A program made the position numbers and the translations under genes. Of a DNA stretch of 64,000 bases, positions 51,656 to 60,413 are shown piece after piece. Each line of letters begins with the position of its first letter. The first letter of the stretch is position 1. The notes beneath the pieces are model-generated. The model was not told the origin of the DNA, made no database searches, and saw only the letters and a list, made by a program, of their open reading frames with translations. The stretch comes from Eubacterium coprostanoligenes (lineage in GTDB: Bacteria; Bacillota; Clostridia; Oscillospirales; Acutalibacteraceae): positions 1 through 64,000 of the forward strand of contig NZ_FUWW01000010.1 in assembly GCF_900167205.1 (NCBI RefSeq), in the 5' to 3' direction.

Positions 51656-51684
51656 TTGCATAACATAAAAACTTATGTTATATT
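51656..51684 (+). promoter_or_regulatory. Promoter of rimM-trmD with a dyad in the spacer
   Basis: -35 TTGCAT (51656-51661), spacer 17, -10 TATATT (51679-51684). A perfect 8-bp inverted repeat TAACATAA-AAAC-TTATGTTA (51661-51680) fills the spacer. Confidence 0.65.
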
Positions 51685-51699
51685 AATATCGGTGATAAA

Positions 51700-52209
51700 A
51701 TGAAACAGTATTTGGAAATAGGAAAAATAAATAACACTCATGGCTTGCGTGGTGAAGTAAAAATGCTTATGTGGTGCGATGATATTGACTACATCAAGCA
51801 GTTGAAAACAGTGTATCTTGATGATGAGGGCAAAAAGCCGTTAACTCTCTTGTCGGCTCGTCAGCAAAAGAATGTCGCTATTCTTAAATTTGCCGAAATC
51901 ACAACTATTGACTCGGCAGAAGAACTGAAAAACAAGGTTTTGTACTGCAACAGGGACGATGCCGTTATTGATGACGATGCTCATTATTTGGCAGATATTA
52001 TCGGCTGTGCCGTTGTTGATGTTGACACAAACGAGGAATACGGCAAAATTACAGATGTCCTCAATTACGGCGCAAGTGATATTTATGATGTTGAACGGAA
52101 CGGCAAGCACACTTTGATTCCGGCCATTGATGATGTTGTTGTTGAGATTGACACAGAAAATCAGACTGTTCGCATAAAACCGATGAAAGGACTTTTTGAT
52201 GAGGATTGA
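51700..52209 (+). CDS. rimM: Ribosome maturation factor RimM
   Basis: 169-residue 16S rRNA processing factor that binds bS/uS19. RimM domain with IGKINNTHGLRGEVKM at the start and a PRC-barrel with DIYDVERNGKHTLIPAIDDVV near the end. It overlaps trmD by 11 bases. Confidence 0.95.
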   Translation: MKQYLEIGKINNTHGLRGEVKMLMWCDDIDYIKQLKTVYLDDEGKKPLTLLSARQQKNVAILKFAEITTIDSAEELKNKVLYCNRDDAVIDDDAHYLADIIGCAVVDVDTNEEYGKITDVLNYGASDIYDVERNGKHTLIPAIDDVVVEIDTENQTVRIKPMKGLFDED

Positions 52210-52942
52210 TATAATGACGCTTTTCACCGATATGTGCGATAGCGTGCTCGGTGAAAGTATTATCGGCAGAGCAAGAAATGCAGGCAAGGTGGAAATTAAC
52301 ACCGTTGACATCCGTGATTATACCAAGGATAAGCACCGCAGAGTAGACGACAAGCCTTATGGCGGCGGAATGGGTATGATTATGGCACCACAGCCTATAT
52401 ATGATTGTTTTAATGCTATTTGTGATGAAATAGGGGCAAAACCGCACCTTTTGTATATGACTCCGCAAGGCAAAACTCTCACTCAAGACAGAGTCAAGGA
52501 ACTTGCACAGATGGATAATATAGCCATTTTGTGCGGTCATTATGAGGGCATTGACGAGCGTGTAATAGAGGAACTTCAGCCGGAGGAAATCTCAATAGGC
52601 GACTATGTTCTCACCGGTGGTGAATTGCCCGCTCTCATCGTTGCAGACAGCATTTCCCGTATGCTTCCGGGTGTTCTTTCGGATGATGAATGTTTTGAGG
52701 ACGAAAGCCATTTTAACTCGCTTTTGGAATATCCGCAATACACCCATCCTGCCGAGTGGAACGGTAGGGAAGTGCCGGAGGTTTTGCTTTCCGGACATCA
52801 TCAAAATGTTGATGCTTGGCGCAGACAACAGTCTATCAAAAGAACTTTTGAACGCAGACCCGATATGCTCGAAAATGCAGAGCTTTCAAAGAAGGATAAA
52901 TTGTATCTTTCAGAACTTAAAGCAAATGAAAAACATAGCTAA
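52199..52942 (+). CDS. trmD: tRNA (guanine-37-N1)-methyltransferase
   Basis: SPOUT methyltransferase that prevents frameshifting at position 37. 247 residues from ATG 52199. RIDIMTLF start, KPYGGGMGMI, LCGHYEGIDERV (knot), SIGDYVLTGGELPALIV and the C-terminal PEVLLSGHH. The usual following gene rplS is absent; an HPr-like gene follows instead. Confidence 0.97.
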   Translation: MRIDIMTLFTDMCDSVLGESIIGRARNAGKVEINTVDIRDYTKDKHRRVDDKPYGGGMGMIMAPQPIYDCFNAICDEIGAKPHLLYMTPQGKTLTQDRVKELAQMDNIAILCGHYEGIDERVIEELQPEEISIGDYVLTGGELPALIVADSISRMLPGVLSDDECFEDESHFNSLLEYPQYTHPAEWNGREVPEVLLSGHHQNVDAWRRQQSIKRTFERRPDMLENAELSKKDKLYLSELKANEKHS

Positions 52943-53022
52943 AGTTTTTGTTAAATCTGCACAAATAAAGTGATTTTTTGTTGGCTATAATTAAGTAGAT
53001 AAACGAAGTTTGTTTTTTTAAG

Positions 53023-53050
53023 TTGACGATTGCAAAAATAGTGATATAAT
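53023..53050 (+). promoter_or_regulatory. Promoter of the HPr gene
   Basis: -35 TTGACG (53023-53028), spacer 16, -10 TATAAT (53045-53050). Confidence 0.75.
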
Positions 53051-53120
53051 ACCATTGTAAAGTTAAATAATTAAGTAGTGAAATACTGCTATGTTTTAAG
53101 ATTAGTTGAGAGGTAATATT

Positions 53121-53384
53121 ATGTTCGTAAAAGATGTAACTGTTGAAAATCAGGTTGGCTTGCATGCTCGTCCTGCAACCTTCTTTATCCAAAAGGCTAA
53201 CGAATTTAAGTCATCAATCTGGGTAGAAAAGGAAGAGAGAAGAGTTAACGCAAAGTCACTTTTGGGCGTTCTTTCACTCGGCATTATGGGTGGCACAGAC
53301 ATTAGAATTATTGCAGACGGCTCTGATGAGGAAGAAGCAGTAGAAGGTCTTGTAGCACTTGTAAAGAGCGGTTTTAACGACTAA
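53121..53384 (+). CDS. HPr-family phosphocarrier protein
   Basis: 87-residue HPr fold protein. H15 in GLHARPAT is the PEP-dependent phosphorylation site of the sugar phosphotransferase system, and S46 in NAKSLLGVLSLGI is the regulatory HPr kinase site. Both are kept, so it can work as HPr; a Crh-type regulator would lack H15. Start ATG 53121 after GAGAGG. It has its own promoter and terminator; no PTS enzyme genes are adjacent. Confidence 0.93.
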   Translation: MFVKDVTVENQVGLHARPATFFIQKANEFKSSIWVEKEERRVNAKSLLGVLSLGIMGGTDIRIIADGSDEEEAVEGLVALVKSGFND

Positions 53385-53396
53385 TTCTACAATAAC

Positions 53397-53433
53397 AAAA
53401 CGGTACGATTTTGATTGTTGTACCGTTTTTTAT
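53397..53433 (+). terminator. Terminator of the HPr gene
   Basis: Stem AAAACGGTAC / GTACCGTTTT with a 13-nt loop and a TTTTTATTTT tail. Confidence 0.85.
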
Positions 53434-53455
53434 TTTGCTTGATAGATAAAAAATA

Positions 53456-53487
53456 AAAGCGGTAAAGATTTTTGTCTTTACCGCTTT
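53456..53487 (-). terminator. Terminator of the coaD operon
   Basis: Perfect 13-bp stem AAAGCGGTAAAGA / TCTTTACCGCTTT, 6-nt loop, TTATTTTTT tail on the minus strand. Confidence 0.9.
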
Positions 53488-53500
53488 GTTTCGTTTTGGA

Positions 53501-54061
53501 TTAGCCCTCTTTGTGCTGTGCGTTTGAGATACCCTGACGGATTCTGCGAACGTCTGTAAGTGCCTTGTAGAGTGCATCGTCAATTGAAAGGAGAGTGTCG
53601 TCTGCATAGTTGTTAACAGCTGTGAGCATCTCTCTTGACTTGTTTTGAGCTGATGTAACCATCTCGTTTGCCTGTGTTGTTGCGTTGCTCAAAATCTCGC
53701 TTGCTTGGTTTTGAGACTCGGTTACCATCTGCTTGCCTTGCTCATTTGCCTTTGCAATGATGTCGGCAGCTTCAGCCTGTGCAGTCTTTGTGATTTCATC
53801 CTTGGCAACAAGCTCTCTTGCTTCTTCCTGTGCCTTCTTGATGATCTCTGCAGCTTCTTTCTTTGCCTCTTCAAGAATTGTGTTTCTTGAGTCAACAATA
53901 GCCTTTGCCTGCTTTGTTTCCTGCGGTGTGTTGAGTCTGATGTCCTCAATAATAGTCTTTATTTTATCAACATCAACAGCACACTTTTTAGAAAGCGGAA
54001 TGGATGTAGCGTCATCAAGCACATCCTCAAGATCTTCAAGTAAAATATCGGTATTAGTCAT
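53501..54061 (-). CDS. Coiled-coil protein downstream of coaD
   Basis: 186 residues, almost wholly helical. A long Ala/Glu/Lys/Gln-rich coiled coil (about 55-155, repeats such as EEAKKEAAEIIKKAQEEAREL) resembles the stalk of F/V-type ATPase subunits and DivIVA-like proteins. N-terminal part (TNTDILLEDLEDVLDDA) is acidic. It overlaps coaD by eight bases. Many Clostridia have such a gene here; it may act in cell division or envelope organisation. No enzyme motif. Confidence 0.8.
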   Translation of the reverse strand: MTNTDILLEDLEDVLDDATSIPLSKKCAVDVDKIKTIIEDIRLNTPQETKQAKAIVDSRNTILEEAKKEAAEIIKKAQEEARELVAKDEITKTAQAEAADIIAKANEQGKQMVTESQNQASEILSNATTQANEMVTSAQNKSREMLTAVNNYADDTLLSIDDALYKALTDVRRIRQGISNAQHKEG

Positions 54062-54548
54062 TTTGTTGATCTCCTTTGCATCTTTTATAAATATCGTTTA
54101 TTATTTCTTTCGGAACGAATGAAGAAATATCCCCTCCGAGGGTACAAACCTCTTTTACCATACTTGATGACAAAAACATATTTTTGCCTTCAGAAGTTAA
54201 AAATATAGTTTCAACCTTTGGGTAAAGTGATTTGTTTGTAAGCGCCTGCTGGAATTCGTATTCAAAATCCGACATAGCACGCAAGCCCTTAACAATTGCG
54301 ACTGCGCCTTTTTGTTCTGCATAGTTAACCAAAAGACCGTCGTATGTATCAATTTTTACATTTTTGGAATGTACTGTCCTTTTTAGCAGGTCAATGCGTT
54401 CCTCAATAGTAAACAGTGATGTCTTTTTTGACTTGTTGCTCATTACCAAAACGATAACTTCATCAAATAATTCGGCTGCTCGCTCAATAATGTCAAGGTG
54501 TCCAAGGGTTACGGGATCAAAACTTCCCGGACAAATTGCAATCTTCAT
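54054..54548 (-). CDS. coaD: Phosphopantetheine adenylyltransferase
   Basis: Fourth step of coenzyme A synthesis: adenylates 4'-phosphopantetheine. 164 residues from ATG 54548. The nucleotidyltransferase motif is PGSFDPVTLGHLDII (T/HxGH), with KGLRAMSDFEYE and SSSMVKEV further on. Five bases separate it from rsmD. Confidence 0.97.
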   Translation of the reverse strand: MKIAICPGSFDPVTLGHLDIIERAAELFDEVIVLVMSNKSKKTSLFTIEERIDLLKRTVHSKNVKIDTYDGLLVNYAEQKGAVAIVKGLRAMSDFEYEFQQALTNKSLYPKVETIFLTSEGKNMFLSSSMVKEVCTLGGDISSFVPKEIINDIYKRCKGDQQND

Positions 54549-54553
54549 TTTCG

Positions 54554-55090
54554 CTAACCCTTTCTGTAATAGGTGAGCAATGTCTTGCCATATTTTTTTT
54601 GCTTTGAGATTTGCCAAGAATTAACTTCTTGCGGAAGCTCCTCGTCTTTGGCAGTTTCGCAAATAATCACGCCGTCCTCGCTCATAAGGTTTGTAAGGCT
54701 TGGCAAGCAATCCACAACAAGATTTTGGTGATACGGCGGGTCTAAAAATGCAATGTCAAAGTTGTCTTTTTTCATCAAAAAGCTCTTTGCTTCCGAAAAA
54801 ACCAAATTGGCTTTGTCGGCAATTCTGCATCTTTCGAGGTTGCCCTCGATGATTTTGTATGCGCTTCTGTTGCTTTCAACAAAGGTGCACACTCTTGCTC
54901 CTCGTGAGAGTGCCTCGATTCCGAGCTGACCCGAGCCTGCAAAAAGGTCAAGCACTTTTCTGTTCTCTATCTCAAATTGAATAGAGCTGAACAGCGCTTC
55001 TTTTGTGGCTTGTGTTGTTGGTCTTGTGACTTCGTCACCGCTCAAGGTTTCAAGATTTCGTCCTCTTAAAGAGCCTGTAATTACCTTCAT
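54554..55090 (-). CDS. rsmD: 16S rRNA (guanine-966-N2)-methyltransferase
   Basis: 178-residue SAM-dependent enzyme. N-terminal ITGSLRGRNLE, SAM-binding DLFAGSGQLGIEALSRGA and catalytic FLDPPY. Gene order rsmD-coaD is typical of Firmicutes. Own promoter upstream. Confidence 0.96.
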   Translation of the reverse strand: MKVITGSLRGRNLETLSGDEVTRPTTQATKEALFSSIQFEIENRKVLDLFAGSGQLGIEALSRGARVCTFVESNRSAYKIIEGNLERCRIADKANLVFSEAKSFLMKKDNFDIAFLDPPYHQNLVVDCLPSLTNLMSEDGVIICETAKDEELPQEVNSWQISKQKKYGKTLLTYYRKG

Positions 55091-55120
55091 AAAAACATTT
55101 CCTTAATTTTTTACTATTAT

Positions 55121-55149
55121 ATTATACAGATACAACTGCTTTTCGTCAA
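55121..55149 (-). promoter_or_regulatory. Promoter of rsmD-coaD-coiled coil operon
   Basis: Minus strand: -35 TTGACG (55149-55144), spacer 17, -10 TATAAT (55126-55121). Confidence 0.8.
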
Positions 55150-55164
55150 GTTTTCTTTTGTATT

Positions 55165-56985
55165 TTAATCATTTCTGTAATATTGATAGACACTTTCTGC
55201 GTTTGCTTTCGATATTCCGCTAACCTCTGAAAGTTCCTCAACGCTTGCTTCTTTGATTGCAGAAATTGTTTTAAACTGCTTCATAAGTGCTTTCGCCTTT
55301 TTTTCTCCTATGCCGTCAATCTTTAGCAGGGAGGAGGTAAACGATGATTTTTGGTGTTTTTTGTGGTGGTAGGTGATTGCAAATCTGTGCACCTCTTCTT
55401 GTATGCGTGACACAAGGGTGAATGCACTTCTGTGCGAATTTATTTCGATTTCGCCACCGTCATATGCTATTGCTCTTGTTCTGTGCTTGTTGTCCTTGAC
55501 CATACCAAAGACAGGCACATCAATGTTCATTTTTGCAATAACCGGGAGCACAGCGTTGACCTGCGGTTGACCGCCGTCAAGCAAAATTAAATCAGGCAAA
55601 ATTTTAAATGTACTTTCGTCATCGTCTTCGTAGTAATGCTTGAATCTGCGTTCCAAAATTTCGTTCATTGAGCCGACATCGTTTTGCCCGTCAAAGCCTT
55701 TTATGGCAAATCTCTTGTATGCTTTTTTCATCGGTCTGCCGTTGTGGAACACAACCATTCCCGCAACATTGTCTGCGCCGAATGTGTGCGAAATATCGTA
55801 GGATTCAATATATTCGGGAGGCTTCGGCAAACCCAAAAGTTCCGCAAGTTCTTCAAGTGCGGCAAATTCCTTTCCGAGTCTGCCTTGGTTTTGTGCAAGG
55901 TGTTCGTTTGCATTTTTGATGCATAGGTTAACAATCGACAGATGCTCGCCCTTTTGCGGATGTATGAATTCAAGCTTCTTGCCACGCTGACTTTCAAGAT
56001 ATTCGTGCAAAAGTTCTTCTTCAAGTATATCACCGTCAACGGCTATTCTGCCGGGAATGTCTGAACGCATAGAATAATATCTTTCAATCAAGTCAAATCG
56101 TGCTTCCGCAAGGTCGTCAACGCTGTCAATTATCCAGTGCTCGCTGTCAACAAGTTTGCCGAATTTGAAACGAATAACCTCAAAACAAGCCTTTTTGTTG
56201 GAGTTGACAAGTGCAAAAACATCCTCTTCCGGAACATTGATTGACACTACTTTTTGCTTTTCTTCAAGGTTGCGGATTGCCTTTATTCTATCTCGGAGTT
56301 TTGCGGCTTTTTCAAATTCCATCGCTTCGGAATATTCGTACATTCGCTTTTCCATATCCTCAACGGATTTGATTGCTCCGCCCTTTAAAAAAGCTATTGC
56401 ATCGTTGATTGAGGCTTGATAATCCTCCTTGGATATTCTGCCGTTGCACGGTGCGGAACAAATGCCCATAAATCCGTTCAGGCACGGACGGGATTTGTTG
56501 TAGTCCTTTGGGAATTTCTTGTTGCATTGCGGAAGTTTGAATATTCTCAAAGTTTCTTCAACCGCATTTTTTACCGAGAAGTTAGAAACAAACGGACCGA
56601 TGTATGTTGCTCCGTCATCAAGCACTTGTTTTGCTTCGCTGATTTTTGGGAATTCTTCTTTTGTGATTTTGATGTAGTTGTAGCCCTTGTCGTCTTTTAA
56701 AAGAATGTTGTATTTTGGTGTGTGCTGTTTGATGAGCGAACATTCAAGCACAAGAGCTTCGAATTCTGTGTCGCACAAAATGTAGTCAAAATCATCAACA
56801 TTTTCAACCATTCTTATTACCTTGAGTGAATGATTTGTGTGCGAGCCGAAGTAGGAAGAAACACGGTTTTTGAGAGCCTTTGCCTTGCCGATGTATATTA
56901 TTTTTTTGTCCTTGTTTTTCATAATATACACGCCGGGATTGAGTGGCAATGCCATTGCTTTTTTTCGCAATTCTTTTTCTGTCAA
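55165..56985 (-). CDS. uvrC: Excinuclease ABC subunit C
   Basis: Makes both incisions in nucleotide excision repair. 606 residues: GIY-YIG nuclease (NPGVYIMKNKD...IIYIGKA, 16-90), cysteine-containing region (CNKKFPKDYNKSRPCL), UVR motif (about 200-235), RNase H-like nuclease with ESYDISHTFG and DLILLDGGQPQ, and two helix-hairpin-helix repeats at the end. Start is TTG 56985, seven to eight bases after GGAGG. The GH110-like gene ends 33 bases upstream without a terminator. Confidence 0.97.
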   Translation of the reverse strand: MTEKELRKKAMALPLNPGVYIMKNKDKKIIYIGKAKALKNRVSSYFGSHTNHSLKVIRMVENVDDFDYILCDTEFEALVLECSLIKQHTPKYNILLKDDKGYNYIKITKEEFPKISEAKQVLDDGATYIGPFVSNFSVKNAVEETLRIFKLPQCNKKFPKDYNKSRPCLNGFMGICSAPCNGRISKEDYQASINDAIAFLKGGAIKSVEDMEKRMYEYSEAMEFEKAAKLRDRIKAIRNLEEKQKVVSINVPEEDVFALVNSNKKACFEVIRFKFGKLVDSEHWIIDSVDDLAEARFDLIERYYSMRSDIPGRIAVDGDILEEELLHEYLESQRGKKLEFIHPQKGEHLSIVNLCIKNANEHLAQNQGRLGKEFAALEELAELLGLPKPPEYIESYDISHTFGADNVAGMVVFHNGRPMKKAYKRFAIKGFDGQNDVGSMNEILERRFKHYYEDDDESTFKILPDLILLDGGQPQVNAVLPVIAKMNIDVPVFGMVKDNKHRTRAIAYDGGEIEINSHRSAFTLVSRIQEEVHRFAITYHHKKHQKSSFTSSLLKIDGIGEKKAKALMKQFKTISAIKEASVEELSEVSGISKANAESVYQYYRND

Positions 56986-57018
56986 GGTGTATCCTCCTTT
57001 CGATTTTGTTTTGCTATT

Positions 57019-58680
57019 TTATTTGCTTTTTTTGCAACAAGAGGTCACAACCCTTGATGAACCGTTAAATGTGTTGCTGTAAATGTCAAGGTTTGTAACG
57101 CCCTTTGCTCTGATTGGCACATCTCTGCCAACAAGGAAGTAGTTGCTGCGGATTGTGATGTTTTCGTGCACCTTGCTGTTCATTTTGCCAAATGTGATTG
57201 GCTTGATGAGAATAGCAGGGCATTTTGAATAAATAGATGGTGAAAGCAAAAACTTGTTTTCATATATCTCAACATCTCTTACAGGACCGCTTTCGTACCA
57301 AAACATTGAGTCGTCACTGATGAAAATATGAGCCATTTGACTGTGCTTGAAAATGTTGTGATGAATTCTGACCTTGCCCGATGTTGTGCAGAGAATATCT
57401 CTTGTCGGAATAGCGGTGAATACACAATCGCTGATTTCAACATTTGGACAGTAGGTCTTGTTTTCAATAACAATATTTGATTGATGAAGATGCTTTTCGC
57501 CGATGTTTTGCGGAAGTGTTTCGTTGAATGTTACCTTGCAGGTTTTGCCCTCAAGGTCATCAACAACAGCCTTAACTGTGAAGTCACCCGGAAGTTCGTT
57601 GAGATTTGTACGACGGTAGAATTTTGCCTTGTCGCCCGGATAGAAGTTTTTGTGACCGCCTTGCTGATTGTGCACAAATTCAAAAACTGCTGTGTGGTCG
57701 TCAACCTTTTCTTTGAATCTCATAAATGAGCCGTGAATGTTGATGCAGTCATCGTGTGCGTGTGAAAAATAGCTGTTTGTGATTGTGACATCACCCTTGC
57801 ATCCGCAAATATGGATGAGGTCGGCAAATGATGATACAATGTGGTCTTTGTCACCCTTAAATGTGATGTGGTCAAAGCTCATATTTTCACACATTTGAGA
57901 GAGCCAGGCAAATCCTGCCATATAGTTTACGGTGATGTTTGTGCTTTTAACATTTGCACATTCGCCAAAGAATATACCGCAGGTGTTTCTGTTCTTGTTT
58001 GTTTGGTTTGTGAGAATGTCGCCAACCTTGAAGAACTTGTTTACTCTGTACTTTATTTCAAGTTCGGTTGCACTTAAACGCTTCATTGATTTGATGCCGG
58101 AGAAAACACCCTTTTGGTTTGGAATACGGTATACAGTGTTGCCGTCTGCACCGTGGTATACACCGTTGTATGAGTTTTCATCGTTTCTGAACTCCCAATA
58201 ATTCTTCTTTGTGTATGGGCTTTGTTCAAAGAAAACAACTGTGTTCTTCTTTGTGTCGTCTATGTACCAAAGCTGTGAACTCGGAAGTGAGAATTTGTAT
58301 GTCTTGCCTTTTTTCTCGATTACTTTAAGTTCCGAGCAGTTTGGACTTGCATAGCGGATTGTCAAATTGTTGATGTTTACATTTTGGCAGTTAATCATTC
58401 CTAATGAGCATATGTCACCGTGGATAACAAGTGTTGCACCGTTGCCCTCAATGTTAAAGTTCTTTTTGTTCTCAATAAACATTCCAAAGTATTTTTTTGG
58501 ATTTTTGAAACTGTCTGTGTTTGTAAAATGAATATAACGCTCCTGGCTGAAATCTTTAAAAAGGTGATATTCCTTGTTTTCAAAAACGAGGGTATCGCCG
58601 TCATTCAAATCTTTTATAGCTTCCGTAAGAGGCACTGAAAAGCAGTTGGCACTGCCGTATTTGTCTACCTTGATTTCCAT
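57019..58680 (-). CDS. Right-handed beta-helix protein, GH110-like (alpha-1,3-galactosidase family?)
   Basis: 553-residue protein with the turn repeats of a parallel beta-helix (NVNINNLTIRY, DVTITNSYFSHAHDDCINIHG, NVEISDCVFTAI, DVEIYENKF, ENITIRSNYF). The HAHDDCINIHGSF motif (near 315) resembles the catalytic Asp-rich region of GH110 alpha-1,3-galactosidases, which cut the blood group B and related galactose termini. There is no signal peptide, so it is probably cytosolic and would act on imported glycans. No sugar transporter lies next to it. An alternative is another beta-helix lyase or epimerase. Family placement is by motif and fold only. Confidence 0.6.
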   Translation of the reverse strand: MEIKVDKYGSANCFSVPLTEAIKDLNDGDTLVFENKEYHLFKDFSQERYIHFTNTDSFKNPKKYFGMFIENKKNFNIEGNGATLVIHGDICSLGMINCQNVNINNLTIRYASPNCSELKVIEKKGKTYKFSLPSSQLWYIDDTKKNTVVFFEQSPYTKKNYWEFRNDENSYNGVYHGADGNTVYRIPNQKGVFSGIKSMKRLSATELEIKYRVNKFFKVGDILTNQTNKNRNTCGIFFGECANVKSTNITVNYMAGFAWLSQMCENMSFDHITFKGDKDHIVSSFADLIHICGCKGDVTITNSYFSHAHDDCINIHGSFMRFKEKVDDHTAVFEFVHNQQGGHKNFYPGDKAKFYRRTNLNELPGDFTVKAVVDDLEGKTCKVTFNETLPQNIGEKHLHQSNIVIENKTYCPNVEISDCVFTAIPTRDILCTTSGKVRIHHNIFKHSQMAHIFISDDSMFWYESGPVRDVEIYENKFLLSPSIYSKCPAILIKPITFGKMNSKVHENITIRSNYFLVGRDVPIRAKGVTNLDIYSNTFNGSSRVVTSCCKKSK

Positions 58681-58797
58681 ATTTTTTGTTTCCTTTCAAA
58701 TCAAAACAGGCAATTATACAAAATGGTGAATTTGCACAGTTTTCGTATATCAATATATACAATAATAACAAATATAGGCTGTTCGTTCAACTATTTA

Positions 58798-58826
58798 TTG
58801 ACGAATTTTTTCAAATATTGTATCAT
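58798..58826 (+). promoter_or_regulatory. Promoter of the CoA-transferase gene
   Basis: -35 TTGACG (58798-58803), spacer 17, -10 TATCAT (58821-58826). Confidence 0.65.
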
Positions 58827-58864
58827 TTATTAGAACAAACTATAAAGAGGGAGCTGATAATGAT

Positions 58865-60280
58865 ATGACTTGGCAGGAGATATATCAATCAAAGCTTACC
58901 ACCGCAGAGGAGGCTATCAAGCTAATTCATGACGGTGACAAGGTCGTAACAGGTTTTGCTTGTGGCGAACCTATACATATTGAGCGTGCGTTGGCAGCTC
59001 ATTACAAGGACTACAAAGATGTTGAAATTGTAACAATGCTTACTCTTATTGAAAGCCCGTGGTCTATGCGAGAATTCAAGGGGCATATAAAACTCAACAC
59101 TCTTTTTGCGTCAAAGTCCACACGAGCAGGAATCAACAGCGGTGACAGCGAATTCACCACCTCTCATTTTTATGAAATTCCTGATATTATTCAAAATTAT
59201 ATTTGCCCGAGAGTGTCGATAGTTATGGTTTCACCTCCGGATGAACACGGTTATGTTTCGTTTGGCACAACTGTTGACTACACAAAGGGTACAACCGATT
59301 ATTGCGAAGTCGTTATTGCACAGGTCAACAAGTGTATGCCTCGTACCTTTGGCAACAGCATAAAGCATGTTCGTGATTTCACTTGCTTTGTTGAGTTCGA
59401 TGAGGAACTTCCTGAAGTTGTTAGCGGTGAGCCAAGTGCAATTGATATGGAAATAGGCAAAAACTGTGCTTCTCTTATCAATGACGGTGATTGTTTGCAA
59501 CTTGGTATCGGTGGAATTCCAAATGCCGTATGCGTCCAGCTTACAGATAAAAAAGATCTCGGACTTCACAGCGAACTTGTTGGTGACGGCGTTGTTCCGT
59601 TGCTTGAAAGCGGTGTTATTAACAATAAGAAAAAGCAAACTAATGTCGGCAGAACAGTGCTTGGTGCGGCATTTGGTTCAAAAATTCTATGCGATTATAT
59701 CAATGATAATCCATCGGTTGAACTACATCCGATTGATTATGTAAACAACCCTATTGAAATTGCTAAAAATGACAATATGGTGTCTATCAATTCTTGCTTG
59801 CAGATTGACCTTTTGGGACAAGTTGTGTCCGACACAATCGGTCTTTCGCAGTTTTCTGCGGTAGGCGGTCAGGTTGACTTTGTAAGAGGTGCAACAATGT
59901 CAAAGGGCGGTCGTTCAATCATCGCTATGCCGTCAACTGCAAAGCACGGCACGGTTTCACGCATTGTTCCGCTCATCACAGAGGGCAGTGCTGTCACAAC
60001 TCCAAGAAATGATGTCAATTATGTTGTAACGGAATACGGCATTGCACAACTTAAGGGCAAAACTCTCAAGGAGCGTTCCAAGGCTCTTATTCGTATTGCA
60101 CATCCGTCTTTCAGACCGTATCTTATGGAAGAATATCAAAAGCGTTTTTCCGAAACTCCGTTCACAGATGAGGAAATGAAAAGTTTTAAGGATACCATTG
60201 CGGAGATAATTCAAACAAAAAGAGAAGAATTCCATTCCACTATTGAACAGAAAATAGACAAGTTGATTTCAAAAAAGTAA
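58865..60280 (+). CDS. Acetyl-CoA hydrolase/transferase family CoA-transferase
   Basis: 471-residue class I-type CoA-transferase of the acetyl-CoA hydrolase/4-hydroxybutyrate CoA-transferase family. The CoA-accepting glutamate is probably E237 in LHSELVGDGVV. The oxyanion loop GIGGIPNAV (214-222) and the C-terminal FVRGATMSKGG, GTVSRIVPLI and YVVTEYGIAQLKGKTLKER are all in place. It could move CoA between acetate and butyrate, propionate, succinate or 4-hydroxybutyrate; the exact pair cannot be read from sequence. Own promoter; the next gene is an acyltransferase domain. Confidence 0.9.
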   Translation: MTWQEIYQSKLTTAEEAIKLIHDGDKVVTGFACGEPIHIERALAAHYKDYKDVEIVTMLTLIESPWSMREFKGHIKLNTLFASKSTRAGINSGDSEFTTSHFYEIPDIIQNYICPRVSIVMVSPPDEHGYVSFGTTVDYTKGTTDYCEVVIAQVNKCMPRTFGNSIKHVRDFTCFVEFDEELPEVVSGEPSAIDMEIGKNCASLINDGDCLQLGIGGIPNAVCVQLTDKKDLGLHSELVGDGVVPLLESGVINNKKKQTNVGRTVLGAAFGSKILCDYINDNPSVELHPIDYVNNPIEIAKNDNMVSINSCLQIDLLGQVVSDTIGLSQFSAVGGQVDFVRGATMSKGGRSIIAMPSTAKHGTVSRIVPLITEGSAVTTPRNDVNYVVTEYGIAQLKGKTLKERSKALIRIAHPSFRPYLMEEYQKRFSETPFTDEEMKSFKDTIAEIIQTKREEFHSTIEQKIDKLISKK

Positions 60281-60413
60281 TGTAAAATATAGCGCAGATA
60301 AGCGTAAAGTTTTTGTAAAATTTATTTGTGCTATATTGTTTTTTTGTGTTTTTTGTGATAAAATATACATAACTTTTGTGGAAAAAACTAAAAGGACTTA
60401 TAAGGAGGATAAA

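Noticed and set aside
52943-53022. Possible terminator after trmD
   Set aside because: Only a weak hairpin around 53005-53020 before a T run; not strong enough to list.
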